From Aureobasidium sp. EXF-3400 (lineage: Eukaryota > Ascomycota > Dothideomycetes > Dothideales > Saccotheciaceae): a DNA stretch of 64,000 bases. The stretch covers positions 186,001-250,000 of the forward strand of contig SWBL01000016.1 in NCBI GenBank assembly GCA_024195585.1. Reading direction: 5' to 3'. Position 1 is the first letter of the stretch, and every line of letters begins with the position of its first letter. Under the pieces are notes generated by a model. The model saw only the letters and a list, made by a program, of their open reading frames with translations. It was not told the origin of the DNA and did no database searches. Positions 24,033 to 34,405 of this stretch are shown one piece after another. The position numbers and the translations under genes were made by a program.

Positions 24033-25155
24033 ATGACGAATGACGAATTGGAAGCGAACAAGACATTGTGCTGTGGAAGAGGATGAAAAGTCATAGAACG
24101 ATGGCAATATTTCTGGCGTACATAAGGTTTTGAGGCCATGGATGCTCTTTAGATCACTGATATATTGGAACTGCTCTGCTCAAATCTGCTACCACTACAT
24201 TTCTTCCACCCACTCTGCACCTGTGCTTCTAGCACTATCAGAGCAAGGAAGCACCACTTTCACAACGGCTGGCATATATCTCCCGCTAGACCCATCTTCC
24301 ATCAAGAACCAATGGATCTCAGTTTCCGCCGGCTCCACGGTGGGTGCGGCGAGTCAGTGGGATTCATTGGTTCTTCTTTTTGCTCGATGGTGTTCAAACC
24401 GTCCTCTCGCCATTCGGTTTCGCCCTTGTTCTGTTCAGGAAAAAGATGAGACCTATGAAATCGTTCTCTCATTCTTTTGTGAGGATGATGCTGAGTATGC
24501 ATTTTGTTCCTGCTTGTAAACTGTCCTCCCTGCTCTCACAGCTTGTAAAGATAAAGATGACTCATTGGTGGTATATATACACCACAAGAAGTGTTTCTGT
24601 CATCCTACCAATTGGCACCGCCATTGACCTCATGCCTTACGGCTCTGGGGTGGTGGTGGCGCCAACTGGTAGGAGCATTTGTCTCTTTTTGCTCATGGTT
24701 ATGTTCAATTCGTCCGCTCGCCGTTCGCTTTCGCCCTAGATCTGTGGTTACAGAATGAGATCTACGAGACCGATCCCTTATGCACTATGCCATACGAGGT
24801 TCATGTTGTCATTTGCAACTTGTTGTCTTTGTTCAGGTACTCAGCTTGTCGAAACAATAATTGGCTTGCTTGAGTTGGTGGTATGTATAGTTGCAAGTCA
24901 GTCTCCTGCCCATCTCGCCCAGCTCTTGCTGGACTTTGTTCATCAGCTCTACGGTGGATGTAGTAGAGCAGGAGCCGGGTGATATTTTGTTTTGCTTGGT
25001 TCGGCTCGTGATTATGTTCAATCCATCGGCTCGCTGTCTTGTTTCGCTCTGAATGTGTATCGTATCCAACTCAGCTTGGGAGGGAGTTTGATGGCCTCAA
25101 ATGATTTCCAAGTATGAATACAATTTCCAGAGCCCGGTGATGTATACAGCCATAC
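24033..25155. repeat. Intergenic region with degenerate ~310-bp triple repeat
   Basis: No gene is seen. Three diverged copies of a unit run in the same direction. The landmark TTGCTC-N-TGGT...GTTCAA...CTCGCC.TTCG.TTTCGCCCT occurs near 24380, 24690 and 25003 (spacing 309 and 313 bp). A second shared block, CAGCTTGT...TTGGTGGTAT, lies near 24538 and 24843. Copy 3 is the most diverged and incomplete. It looks like an old local tandem duplication and carries no open reading frame of note. Confidence 0.65.
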
Positions 25156-25767
25156 TCATTCCCACCCACTTTCCCGATTCGTCCTCTCAACCTCCGTGCT
25201 CATCCTCTCCATCCATCTCCTCACCAAATCCGCATTCTCACCCTTCAGTTTTTCGTTTTCCCTCTCTACAGCATTAAACTGAATGTTCGCAACCAATATA
25301 TCGTCCTGTACCTCTTCAACAAGCTTTTTCTTTTCCCTGAGCTCTTCATCTCGGTCTTTGAGTTTGCGCTCCAGAGCAGCGAGTTGACGGTGTACGGAGG
25401 TGAGTTGTTGGGTCAATGTGCTATTGGAGGTTGTGAGGGTAGTGTTTGTGGTTTGGTAGGTGAGAAGTTGGGTTGCGAGGGTGGAGCGGGCGGCTTGAGT
25501 CGTTGTTAGATCTTGACGAAGGCGGGTGATTTCGTCGTTGACATTCTGATCCGAATGACCCGCAGGAGTCACTCCGGGGGTCGCAGAGGTGGGAGCGATG
25601 CTTTTGCGGTCGGCCAGACGAGTGTCTGAGTATGTTCAGTGATTTAGTCTATGTGAGGTGGGCAGAGGAGTCAAAGGCATACAGGCATCGATATATGATT
25701 TGTTGGTAGATTCGCGTCTATCGCGGACATCCAGAGCCGCGAGGTAGAGCGTGCTCCAGTCGGCCAT
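25156..25767 (-). CDS. atg16: Autophagy protein Atg16
   Basis: Coiled-coil partner of Atg5-Atg12 that positions the Atg8-lipidation E3-like complex on the phagophore. Exons 25683-25767 and 25156-25625, with a 57-bp phase-1 intron (GTATGC donor, ACTCAG acceptor); 184 aa, the usual fungal size without WD40 repeats. The N-terminus MADWSTLYLAALDVRDRRE is the Atg5-binding helix and is followed by SYIDAYTRLADR, spanning the splice. A long coiled coil occupies residues about 65-170 and ends in ENADLVRRWMERMSTEVER, a strongly conserved Atg16 C-terminal signature. The splice is well supported because the joined sequence restores the conserved Tyr of IDAYTRLADR. Confidence 0.94.
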
Positions 25768-25958
25768 TTCACATTGTGGTGTTTGTGCTAAGGAAGGTTG
25801 ATGCAAGACCAGAAGACGAAGTTGGCGATGACGAGCCTGGCATGTGACAGCGCCAAGCCTTGAGCATCAACCCTTCCTTCCTCCTTCTTCTTCTGTCCGT
25901 CCACGCATCGTGTATCTCATCATTTGCTCGGACAACAGCAACGTTTAAGGAGATAACA

Positions 25959-26813
25959 TCAATCTTGCATGAGTTTGAAGCATACAGCAGCCACTTCTCT
26001 ACTGGTCACCGAGAGTGGGCTCTGATGCTCACTGAGCTCTAATAAAGCCTTCCTCCAGGTTTGCCAGTGCTCAGCCATGGTACAGCTTACTGCTTCCTGT
26101 AGTCCATGACTTGCACCAGGAACTGCTCTTGGATAGCTTCTAGACTCCTCTAGATTCAGGCTGTGCCGAAGCTGTGTTCCTGCACATTCGAGCCATGCAT
26201 ATACCTCGAATATCAACACATCAAGTCCAGCTCGTCCCGAACATACTAAGTTGATCACCTCGTATCCCCATTCTGCACCTATACCACCTAGGCCACGAAT
26301 AAACATCTCAGCCTCTGCTTTTCCAATAGCTTCGAAGTGTTGACAAAGCTCGGCTTTCCTGGCATCGGTCCATTTCTCCTTCTCCCATGGTGCTGGACCG
26401 TTGAGATGTAGGCGGTTAAGGTCACTCCACATATTGCCAAAGCCAGGCAGCTGAGACCAATCGATACAACCAGTGGGCGGTAATGCCAGCATGGCAGTGA
26501 GAAGATCGAGTATCTTCTGGCGATCGTCGGTCAACTCGACCAGTGCGTCAAACAACAGCCCCCACAGTCGGTATAGCTCAGAGGACGGATCTGCTTCCCT
26601 AAGAATGGGTGATACGATCCTATGCGCGGCTTCTTGCACATTCAGGTTGCCAGAAAGATAGTCGCATAGAGCTTTCGCCTCTTCGTGGTGGCAGCCGTCG
26701 CCTGCTGCTAGAGCGTTGTCATCCGCTGCAGCTTGTGAGTTGATCCAGGCTGTCCGAGATTGCATCTTGTCTGAGAAGTATAGGCCAAGGTATAGAGGAC
26801 AGATGACTTCCAT
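25959..26813 (-). CDS. Uncharacterised fungal protein (DUF3632-like)
   Basis: 284-aa acidic, Trp-rich, helical protein with no signal peptide or membrane segment. The pattern of short helical blocks with Trp residues (RLWGLLFDALVEL, WSQLPGFGNMWSDLNRLH, HWQTWRKALLELSE) resembles fungal proteins grouped as DUF3632, but that match is from memory and function is unknown in any case. The open frame runs 8 codons further upstream to a GTG preceded by an in-frame stop. I therefore start at the first ATG, MEVICPLYLG, at 26813. A small upstream exon joined near 26845 (GTATGA donor, TGCAG acceptor) is a possible alternative. Confidence 0.6.
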   Translation of the reverse strand: MEVICPLYLGLYFSDKMQSRTAWINSQAAADDNALAAGDGCHHEEAKALCDYLSGNLNVQEAAHRIVSPILREADPSSELYRLWGLLFDALVELTDDRQKILDLLTAMLALPPTGCIDWSQLPGFGNMWSDLNRLHLNGPAPWEKEKWTDARKAELCQHFEAIGKAEAEMFIRGLGGIGAEWGYEVINLVCSGRAGLDVLIFEVYAWLECAGTQLRHSLNLEESRSYPRAVPGASHGLQEAVSCTMAEHWQTWRKALLELSEHQSPLSVTSREVAAVCFKLMQD

Positions 26814-27758
26814 TTCATTATTGTTACGAGGATCCACAATAGTTTCTGCATGATTACATCACTGCCTAGACTAACTCATACTTGGAGGTTAGATTTAGTA
26901 TGAACCAAAAGCAAGATCTGAGAAGAGGAAGGAATACCTGGAAAGCTGGAGGGTACAACTCCTACCCTGACCATCTTCTTGTTGTAGCCTACCTACACAA
27001 TGTCGGCACCATGTCCGGACAGAAAATCGCGTTGCAACAGCTCGAACCCCAACTACAATAAGCGTTGCCGCTTTAGTACTCCGGAGACAATGTTGTATAG
27101 CTCAGAGAGCCTTGGGACAAATGTCTTGGGGCACTGAGCTCAGTTGTCGGACTCTATGAGAGCATCGATTTTCCCAACACCAGCTGTAAGAGCTGCTGAG
27201 CAGACTACAAAAAATCCCATGGAAGCTCCCGCTATCTGCTTCTATCATGGCGTCTCTGACGAACTGCACGAACGAGTGATAGATAATCTAGAGCTGGGGC
27301 CGGAGGCAAACCATCCGGCTTTGTTTGTGTAGGTTCACGGCGCGTCACTTGATAGATAGTTCACCAACTCCGTCTTGGAAGTCATCGTGTTTGTCTTCAC
27401 TTCTGCAAAACCATACGCGCAAGCAAACTTTCTGTCACTGTGTTCTCACCCCTTCCAGTCTCAGACTTTTCCAAAGCACAACCCCTTCACTTCAGTTCAC
27501 CTAGACTGTTTACCAAACCCTCTATTTTCACATCCTGTCACCTTCCTCCCAATCCGCGCGGCATTTTTCTGCGCCAATTGTTCACACGCACCCCGGCATT
27601 AACTTTCTGCGTCGCTGCGCCGTGACCCGGCATATTCGCGTATCCAAACATTCTCACGACGCATCCTTGACTGATCGTCTCCACCGCTTGACCTGCACCG
27701 CCGCAAACGCCTTCTCACTGCCATAACACACCACTTCCTCTATCGTACAAGCCGACAC
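26814..27758. other. Intergenic region before the F-box cluster
   Basis: About 0.95 kb between divergent genes. It becomes C/T-rich over the last 350 bp, as in fungal promoters and leaders. No gene is supported; a 62-codon frame near 27144-27332 lacks similarity or coding character that I can judge. Confidence 0.5.
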
Positions 27759-27816
27759 GTGAGACTTTCTTCGATCATTCCATGAACAAAAAGTGCTGAC
27801 ACTAATTCTTGGACAG
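27759..27816 (+). other. Probable 5'-UTR intron of F-box-like gene A
   Basis: GTGAGA donor after CCGACAC, CTGACACTAAT branch region and GGACAG acceptor; 58 bp. It ends one base before the ATG at 27818. The paralog at 29759 has the same arrangement with the same CCGACAC preceding the donor. Confidence 0.6.
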
Positions 27817-27817
27817 G

Positions 27818-29113
27818 ATGTCAACCACCGCAAAGCCACCACCACACTTGCTCTCTACGCCCAATGAGGTGCTTGCCAACATATGCACGTACGCTACCAA
27901 TGGCGATGATTCGAAAAGGTACTGTTGTAACGGAAAGAGCTGGCTCCAAGCTGTCCGTCTCACCTGCAAACAGCTTTACCCTTCAGCTACAATTGAGCTC
28001 AGCAAACGATTTCTCACCTGTCTCCCAATCATGGCAGCTCGTGGTAGCCTCGAGACACTACTCAAAATTTGTAAACATCCCTTGATCGGTCCTCAAGTTC
28101 GGAAGATTTCAATGTATGGTTGTCGGCTTGATCAGGACCTGCTATCATCTCTGAGGAGAGGTTTGGATTCCAGCCTTCGCGGAGGAGACCTACGAGACAT
28201 CAGGAAAGCTCGATCACGGTTGCAGGCCTTCCTGGACTTTCTAGAGGACGAAATGGAGCTCGAACAAAACGCGGGTATCTTTTGCCTCCTCGTGAATGCA
28301 CTCAAAGTAATCCGAGGATACGGACATTCGGTCAGTCTTACCGTTTTTAACTACCCGGATCAATGCCCACAGATGATTGGCTACCAAAACGCCATCGAGC
28401 AGATCTCCGAGGATAGGGAAACTCCAATCGAGGACATAATCACACGCGATGGTATTAGATCTTCGTTCAAGATACTTTTTTCTGCAGCAGCCAGGAGTAA
28501 ATGTTGCGTGGATCGACTTTCGCTAGATGTTCACCGTGCATGGTGCGAGACCGACTTCCCGCATAGGAAGATGGATAATGATTTCTGTCTCAAAACGGAA
28601 CAAGTCTTCCTCAACGTCAAGGCCTTCGATCTCTCCGTCACCGAAAACTTATTCACAAACGACCTTGATGGTATGGTGAGGAGCTTTCTCTCGCTCACGA
28701 AGAACCTGGAGGCTTTGTACCTCTGCTGCGATTCTGACCTCGAGGATAAGGCCAAATCGTTTGGCAGAGCTATCGAGCTACTCCGGTCGGATCGTCTGCA
28801 GTATGCTGACCTTAATGGAGGAGTTTGTGCTCAAGCTGACTTGGTGTCATTCTTGAACAGGCACAAGGGTACCTTGAGGGAACTTGACCTTCACCACCTC
28901 ACACTGGAGGGCTCATGGCAAGAGGTCATAATCTGGATACGGGATACTTGTTCACTCGATGACTTGAGCATGAGGTGGCTGTACGAACATGACAAGGACG
29001 GACAAGAAGTAGAATGGACTGACGGGAGTAGACGCCTTAGTAATCTCTCAGATCTGGGCGAATACCTCGAACAGAAGCGCAGAGAGCAGGCAGGCCTCGA
29101 GACAGAAGACTGA
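27818..29113 (+). CDS. F-box-like protein, paralog A
   Basis: 431 aa. The N-terminal motif LLSTPNEVLANIC is a fungal F-box-like start (L..LP.E.L..I), followed by VRLTCKQLYPSATIELSKRF and LLKICKHPLIGPQVRKI, which recur in the three downstream paralogs. The C-terminal part has leucine-rich stretches, including HKGTLRELDLHHLTLEGSW. F-box proteins present substrates to SCF (Skp1-Cullin-F-box) ubiquitin ligases; whether this divergent motif binds Skp1 is inferred. The alternative is an LRR-like protein without ligase function. It is the first of four tandem genes on the same strand. The reading frame opens 3 codons upstream without an ATG, and a 5'-UTR intron ends just before this ATG. Confidence 0.75.
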   Translation: MSTTAKPPPHLLSTPNEVLANICTYATNGDDSKRYCCNGKSWLQAVRLTCKQLYPSATIELSKRFLTCLPIMAARGSLETLLKICKHPLIGPQVRKISMYGCRLDQDLLSSLRRGLDSSLRGGDLRDIRKARSRLQAFLDFLEDEMELEQNAGIFCLLVNALKVIRGYGHSVSLTVFNYPDQCPQMIGYQNAIEQISEDRETPIEDIITRDGIRSSFKILFSAAARSKCCVDRLSLDVHRAWCETDFPHRKMDNDFCLKTEQVFLNVKAFDLSVTENLFTNDLDGMVRSFLSLTKNLEALYLCCDSDLEDKAKSFGRAIELLRSDRLQYADLNGGVCAQADLVSFLNRHKGTLRELDLHHLTLEGSWQEVIIWIRDTCSLDDLSMRWLYEHDKDGQEVEWTDGSRRLSNLSDLGEYLEQKRREQAGLETED

Positions 29114-29708
29114 TGTAGGGTGGAAGAAGAGACCGGTCACATTGGTTGCACAATACAACGACAAAATTGTTGCGACGTTCGAGAGGTCAACAGAAGATGG
29201 TCCAGGGAAAAGAAGAGCAGGAGCGACAGGAGTTGACACTTGTACATTAGTCCAAGCATAAACCAAGCAAATCACAGAGGTCGCTCGAGAATCCCTTTGT
29301 CTTTTTTTCCGTCGTGTTGTTGTATCTTCACTTGACCATCTCGCACCTTCCTTGAAGCACCTTTCCTATTTCACTTTTTCCTTCCCAAAGCTAACGTAGC
29401 TCAACCGCCTCACTTTTGTTTCATCACCCGCAACACTTCTTCCCGGAAGCTTGCCCCTCGTTTGCACTTCGTTTGTTACAACTCATCTCATCCTATCAAC
29501 CAAACTCGTTGTGATCATCTCACAAACTTTCTAACACCTCTGTGCGCATCAAAAGCGCTGCTTCCCTCTTGGCTCTGTACATCACTGCCTGAGAACTGTC
29601 CGCACTCTATTGCGGCAAGCGCTAGCCTACTTGACGCACAAATTTACGACTTTCTCGATTCTGTCCAACGCAAAACCTGACAATCAAGTTACCTGCGCAC
29701 TCCGACAC
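29114..29708. other. Spacer between F-box-like genes A and B
   Basis: About 600 bp and strongly C/T-rich from 29280 onward, consistent with the promoter and leader of gene B. No gene seen. Confidence 0.5.
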
Positions 29709-29757
29709 GTACGATCTTACATCTATCTTGCCAATGACTCTGCTGATCAACTTTTAG
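29709..29757 (+). other. Probable 5'-UTR intron of F-box-like gene B
   Basis: GTACGA donor after CCGACAC, GCTGATC branch and TTTTAG acceptor; 49 bp. It ends one base before the ATG, as in paralog A. Confidence 0.6.
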
Positions 29758-29758
29758 C

Positions 29759-31129
29759 ATGTCAACGATCCAAAATCCCCCTCCCGACTTGCTCTCGCTA
29801 CCAAACGAGCTTCTTGCAAAGATTTGCGTCTATGCCGTCGATGAAGAACCATCCATGCGCGGCAAAGATTGGCTGCGAGCAGTCCGCCTCACCTGCAAGC
29901 TGCTCTACACCCCAGCAACCAAGGAGCTTGCGAAGCGGTTCTTTACGAGTCCCGACGTGATGATGTCCAGACACAGCCTACAGAGACTGGTCGCCCTGTG
30001 CAAGCATGATCTCATTGGGCCATACGTCCGGGAAATCGTCTTCTATCCTTATCGACTGGACAATGAGTCTTTTGGTAGGATCCAAACCAAAATGAGCTCC
30101 CTAATCATCACGGCAGATCACGAGGGTATTGCGGAGGCTAAGAGACATGTTGAATGTTACTTCGCAAGAGTTCAGGAAGACATAGTCTTGAAAACTTCGG
30201 GCGATGCTAAGATGCTCTTCAAGGAAGCGTTTGGTGCGCTTCGAAAGTACCAGAATCGCATAAAGCTAGTTGCAACGACAAAGACGACAACCGAGTCAGT
30301 CAAGGTGTTTTCTGGCCACACCGAATGGAGAAGTTACAGACCTCGTATTGGAGAGTTTCTCTCCTTCTCGAAGATTGCGTTTGTCGACGGCGGCGGCACG
30401 ACGTCTATCTTGCCGATATTCGAAGCCGCTTACGCAGCTGGCAGTCAGATACACGCTTTCAAACTGAGACTGGACACTATGGAAGATAACGTACCTGTCC
30501 ATCTATCTGTTCACAGTATCCAGGCTCTCTCCCGCTTGCAAATGCTTGAAATCGATATCGATGGACTTCACACAACCCGTACAATCAACAGGACCCTGAT
30601 CAAGGTTATCTCTATCGCCACGAGACTTGCGATAGTCGCCTTCTCCTCCGGATCTGTGCATACTAAGAGGTTCTGGACTTTAGCTTCCTACATGTCTGAC
30701 ATGACCAGAGCATTGGACTCACACGCTCTCCGCCAGATGTGGTTGAGAAAGACCGTAGTGGAGTGCGAGAGTCTTTTGATGATGCTCAGAAAGCACAGCA
30801 GCACATTGAAAGAATTGACGATATACAACGTCTTCTTGCTTGGATACTGGCACGAGATCCTTCCGTGCATCAGGGATGAACTTCACTTGGACAAACTTGT
30901 CCTGATCAACCTCGCCACCATTGACAAATTCAAATTTCGGGGCGATTTTGAGAATGCAGAAGTTGACTACGTACTCGACGGTAGTGTTGAATTGTACGGA
31001 CATGAAAAGGTGACATCTGGTATAGATGAAGTGCTCTTCAAATGGAACAGAGAGAAGGTAGATCCAGACTACGATCTGAGCTGGGGAAATGCTGATGATG
31101 TGGGCCACTTAGCTTATCCTGAGGACTGA
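29759..31129 (+). CDS. F-box-like protein, paralog B
   Basis: 456 aa in one coding exon. It begins MSTIQNPPPDLLSLPNELLAKIC, a clearer F-box start than paralog A, then VRLTCKLLYTPATKELAKRF and LVALCKHDLIGPYVREI, aligning block by block with A, C and D. Near the C-terminus, KHSSTLKELTIYNVFLLGYW matches HKGTLRELDLHHLTLEGSW of A. The tail DPDYDLSWGNADDVGHLAYPED is acidic. Predicted role: substrate receptor of an SCF ubiquitin ligase; substrate unknown. The start is fixed by the motif and by the upstream splice acceptor. Confidence 0.78.
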   Translation: MSTIQNPPPDLLSLPNELLAKICVYAVDEEPSMRGKDWLRAVRLTCKLLYTPATKELAKRFFTSPDVMMSRHSLQRLVALCKHDLIGPYVREIVFYPYRLDNESFGRIQTKMSSLIITADHEGIAEAKRHVECYFARVQEDIVLKTSGDAKMLFKEAFGALRKYQNRIKLVATTKTTTESVKVFSGHTEWRSYRPRIGEFLSFSKIAFVDGGGTTSILPIFEAAYAAGSQIHAFKLRLDTMEDNVPVHLSVHSIQALSRLQMLEIDIDGLHTTRTINRTLIKVISIATRLAIVAFSSGSVHTKRFWTLASYMSDMTRALDSHALRQMWLRKTVVECESLLMMLRKHSSTLKELTIYNVFLLGYWHEILPCIRDELHLDKLVLINLATIDKFKFRGDFENAEVDYVLDGSVELYGHEKVTSGIDEVLFKWNREKVDPDYDLSWGNADDVGHLAYPED

Positions 31130-32070
31130 GAAGAAAGAACACGACGCATTGCAGAGGAAGAGTGGATGAATGTGGGAAAGCAGGATGGGACTTGCGCAAC
31201 AGCCGTACGAGGGAGGAAATGGAGGTCGCTTGCGTTTTTCGGGTTCTTCCTTTCCATACAAAGCAAAATCAAAGTTTTCCACTCTATGCTTCTCATAGTT
31301 GTAACAAACAAGAGAATCATCTCGGAACCAACAGATATGCTCGCGTGCCAGGAAATATATTGTGTGAAGCTGAGGAAACATACTTTGGTCCTGGAAATAC
31401 TAGCAAATATACTTCTGACCTGGAATCCTCCGAGACAGCTCTGTATTGGAATACTGTTCTGGCATCAGATGCAAGGAGTCAAACTCAAATGTTCGTCTTG
31501 CTTGGTTGGTTGCTCGAAAGTTTTTGCTGATTTTATGCGGCGGGAGATGATATTTATTTCTCTGTGTACCATGTCACGAAGACTTCTAAACACCTGCTTA
31601 CAGCTCCAGAGGGTCACTTCCAAGGAACCCGGATTGCTGTTTGCAGTCTCCAAATCTTCTCGTCACTGAACTGATTGTTACTCGGCCATCTAGCCTTGAT
31701 TATTCATTCACATACTTTCTCAACCAAAGACGATTTGAGAAAGAGCTTGAACAGTGAGATAAGCATGAACTCGTAATGAATACTGCTCCATCGCTCGAAT
31801 ATAACGAACGACTTCCCAACCACACGAGTGACAGACTGCGGCGTTCCGTAAATCGGACACTCACTAATCCTCAGCGCCTTCTCATTTCGTGCTTCTGGTA
31901 GCTTCACCACCTTCCTTCCGTTTCGTCTTCCCCTCCCTTCGCTGACTGACTCTGTATCTAGTCTCCTTTCTCCACAGCTCATCTCAACCACAACATCACA
32001 CAACACATCAGTACTCTTCATCTGATATTTACTTGAACCATTCGTATCCTTCCTTCGTCTATCACTCAAG
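31130..32070. other. Spacer between F-box-like genes B and C
   Basis: 0.94 kb without a supported gene. The last 200 bp before 32071 are C/T-rich leader sequence. Confidence 0.5.
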
Positions 32071-33505
32071 ATGTCCCAACTCAACCTGAGCCAGCTGGAG
32101 TCTCGCGTCTCCAAAGGACCACCCCCGTAAGCTCAACATCGCGGAAGCTCAATAATCTCGCATACTAATGACCCATTCTCAAAGGTCTAACTCGGCTATG
32201 ACACCCGCTGCTGGTCTTCTTGCATGCTCCAACGAAGTGCTCACCATGATCTTCAACAACCCGAGCTTGAGCAAGAAAGACATCAAATCCCTACGCCTCA
32301 CTTCCAAGGAGCTCTCTCCAGCCGCGACAAGAAAATTTGCGAGGCGCTACCTCACCGAACCATTTTTCATACTGTCCAGATACAGCTTGCAGTCACTGGT
32401 CAATATCTGCAAACATCCAGTCTTCGGCCCTCAGATCCGCTCTATCGGCTTCCTGGCCGCCACGATGCACACCAAAGGCCTTAGCGACCGTACTGCCCGG
32501 CTAAGCTACTATGAGCCAGGCCCTACGGCAGTCGAAGAGGTGGCAGATCGCTATACCGAGATCAGTGACTACGCGAAGCTATGCAAGGATCAACTTCAGC
32601 TGTCAGCCTCGGGGGACACGGAAAAGCTTCTTCTCAATGCTTTGGAAGCAGTCCGCCATCCAATCTCAATCACAGTCACTGATGATCCGGAGTCTGTAGA
32701 CCCTGATGGAGTTATTGGTCTCCCAGTCACAATCTGCCGCCATGATGAGATATCGGGCAGGTATGTCGCGAAGATATCAGAATTCAACTCGAAGATGAGC
32801 AGCTTCTTCACATTGCTCCAGAAGACAATCACTGGACTGACATCTAGAGATCTTATGCTGCTGACTGGCCTAAAGGTCAACATCAGGCGTCGTTCTCAGG
32901 CCGTGGTATCCACCTCAAGCCCTGATTGCATTGTGATCGAGCGATTCAAGAGTGTATACTCTGATCTTCCAACCCTTCACCTTGACTTCAATCTCGAAGC
33001 TTTGCGATGCTCAGTGACTTTCAAGGCTCTGGAAGACCTGTTCAAAGCAGCGCCCAAGCTACAGATGTTCGCATTCACGACAAGCTGCACAGGCAAAAGA
33101 GCTGTTGCTATGAGCACTCTAGAGCGTGTTGCCAAGATCTTCGAGCTCGAGACTGCGTTCAAGCTCAAAGCGCTCGTACTAGACAGCGTACCATGTACAT
33201 TGGAAACTTTTCTGATGCTCATGAAGAGACACAAGCAGACGTTGGTGGATATCAAGCTCTCCAGAGTCACGCTGCTTGGAGGCTGGAAACCTTGCCTGTC
33301 AATGATGCGCAAGGACCTCGATCTGCAGAACTTGCATCTCAACCTTCCGCAGATCGTCAGTCGTAACAACGTTACGAACAGAGGTGTCTTCGTGGTTACA
33401 GGATTCAGATGGGGCAATGGCACGGTAATATCTCACAACTTTAAGGGCCAGGAGAGCATACACGCCGGACTGGACCGCATGATTCTTTGCGCTCCTGCCG
33501 CATAA
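32071..33505 (+). CDS. F-box-like protein, paralog C
   Basis: 458 aa. Exons 32071-32126 and 32185-33505, with a 58-bp phase-2 intron (GTAAGC donor, TACTAATGA branch, CAAAG acceptor). The first exon gives MSQLNLSQLESRVSKGPPP, and the junction continues SNSAMTPAAGLLACSNEVL. The F-box-like motif is weaker (LLACSNEVLTMIF), but the following blocks LRLTSKELSPAATRKFARRY and LVNICKHPVFGPQIRSI clearly belong to the tandem family. RHKQTLVDIKLSRVTLLGGW matches the C-terminal family motif. The end GTVISHNFKGQESIHAGLDR aligns with GSVELYGHEKVTSGIDEV of B, supporting the unspliced stop at 33505. An alternative 3' exon is possible. Confidence 0.74.
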
Positions 33506-34405
33506 GCCGACAGACATGATCACAATCGAAAAACCATGAGACGTGCAGGACAATACAAATGGAGAGAACGAGAGCGACCTAGGAGAAGATGAGATCTACC
33601 TGGACGGAGCATTGGCCATCGAGATTGCTATGGCCAAACAACAAGTCAACAAGCAACTGGGAGTAAGAGAGGCATGGAGGAGCTTCCAGGGGACATCATG
33701 GTCCAAAGAGAGAAGAAGTGTCATTGCACAGGCAACGAACCAGACAGTCGATTTCTGAAAACGGCGAGGGGAAAAACGGGCTTCCAGACCATTGCATCAA
33801 CCTATCCCTGTATACTAGATCATTAGGTAACAATCAGCCTTTCATTCATTGGACAAACACATTTATCATAAGAAAAAGCTGCAACCGTCAAAGCAGTCTT
33901 ACAAGTTTGTCTCGAATGTTCTGCAAATCGTGTCAGTATCGTGGTAGTTGTCTCAACCGCTGTCGCCTAGTCTTTCAAAACTACAGATCTCCACAAATCG
34001 TTCTTGACTAACTCGATGATTATATCAGTGTTGCAGTGTTGTATTTCGTCGCTCTTACATGCTTTGTGTGGAAGTAAATACGAGAATGTTTGCAACACGT
34101 TCTTTCCCAGCTCGAACAAAGATGTATTGATCTTGCTTCAATGTTCTTTCTTTCTTACCTTTCTTTTTTCCTGATCCAAGACCTGCTTATTGTTATCAAA
34201 CTTCCAGTACCATCTTTCATCGTCTTGGATAGCCATTGGTCATGTCTAGGAGCTTTTGTCTGCTTTGAATTGTAGACTAGGATTTCCTAGAACCTACAGT
34301 CGCTGGCAGCCTGTGGACGGAGTAATACTTCAATCGCAGTCGGCCTCATTTTCCGCCAAACCTGTCAGGACCAACTTCAGCATCGTACCCTTACTTCTCT
34401 CAATC
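33506..34405. other. Spacer between F-box-like genes C and D
   Basis: 0.9 kb. An open frame at 33549-33758, ending in TGA, could be an alternative last exon of gene C. Beyond that the sequence is AT-rich with no gene. Confidence 0.5.

Noticed and set aside
27090..27140. tRNA-like text TATAGCTCAGAGAGCC
   Set aside because: Only an A-box-like piece; no B box (GGTTCGANNCC) or acceptor pairing follows. No tRNA was found in the window.
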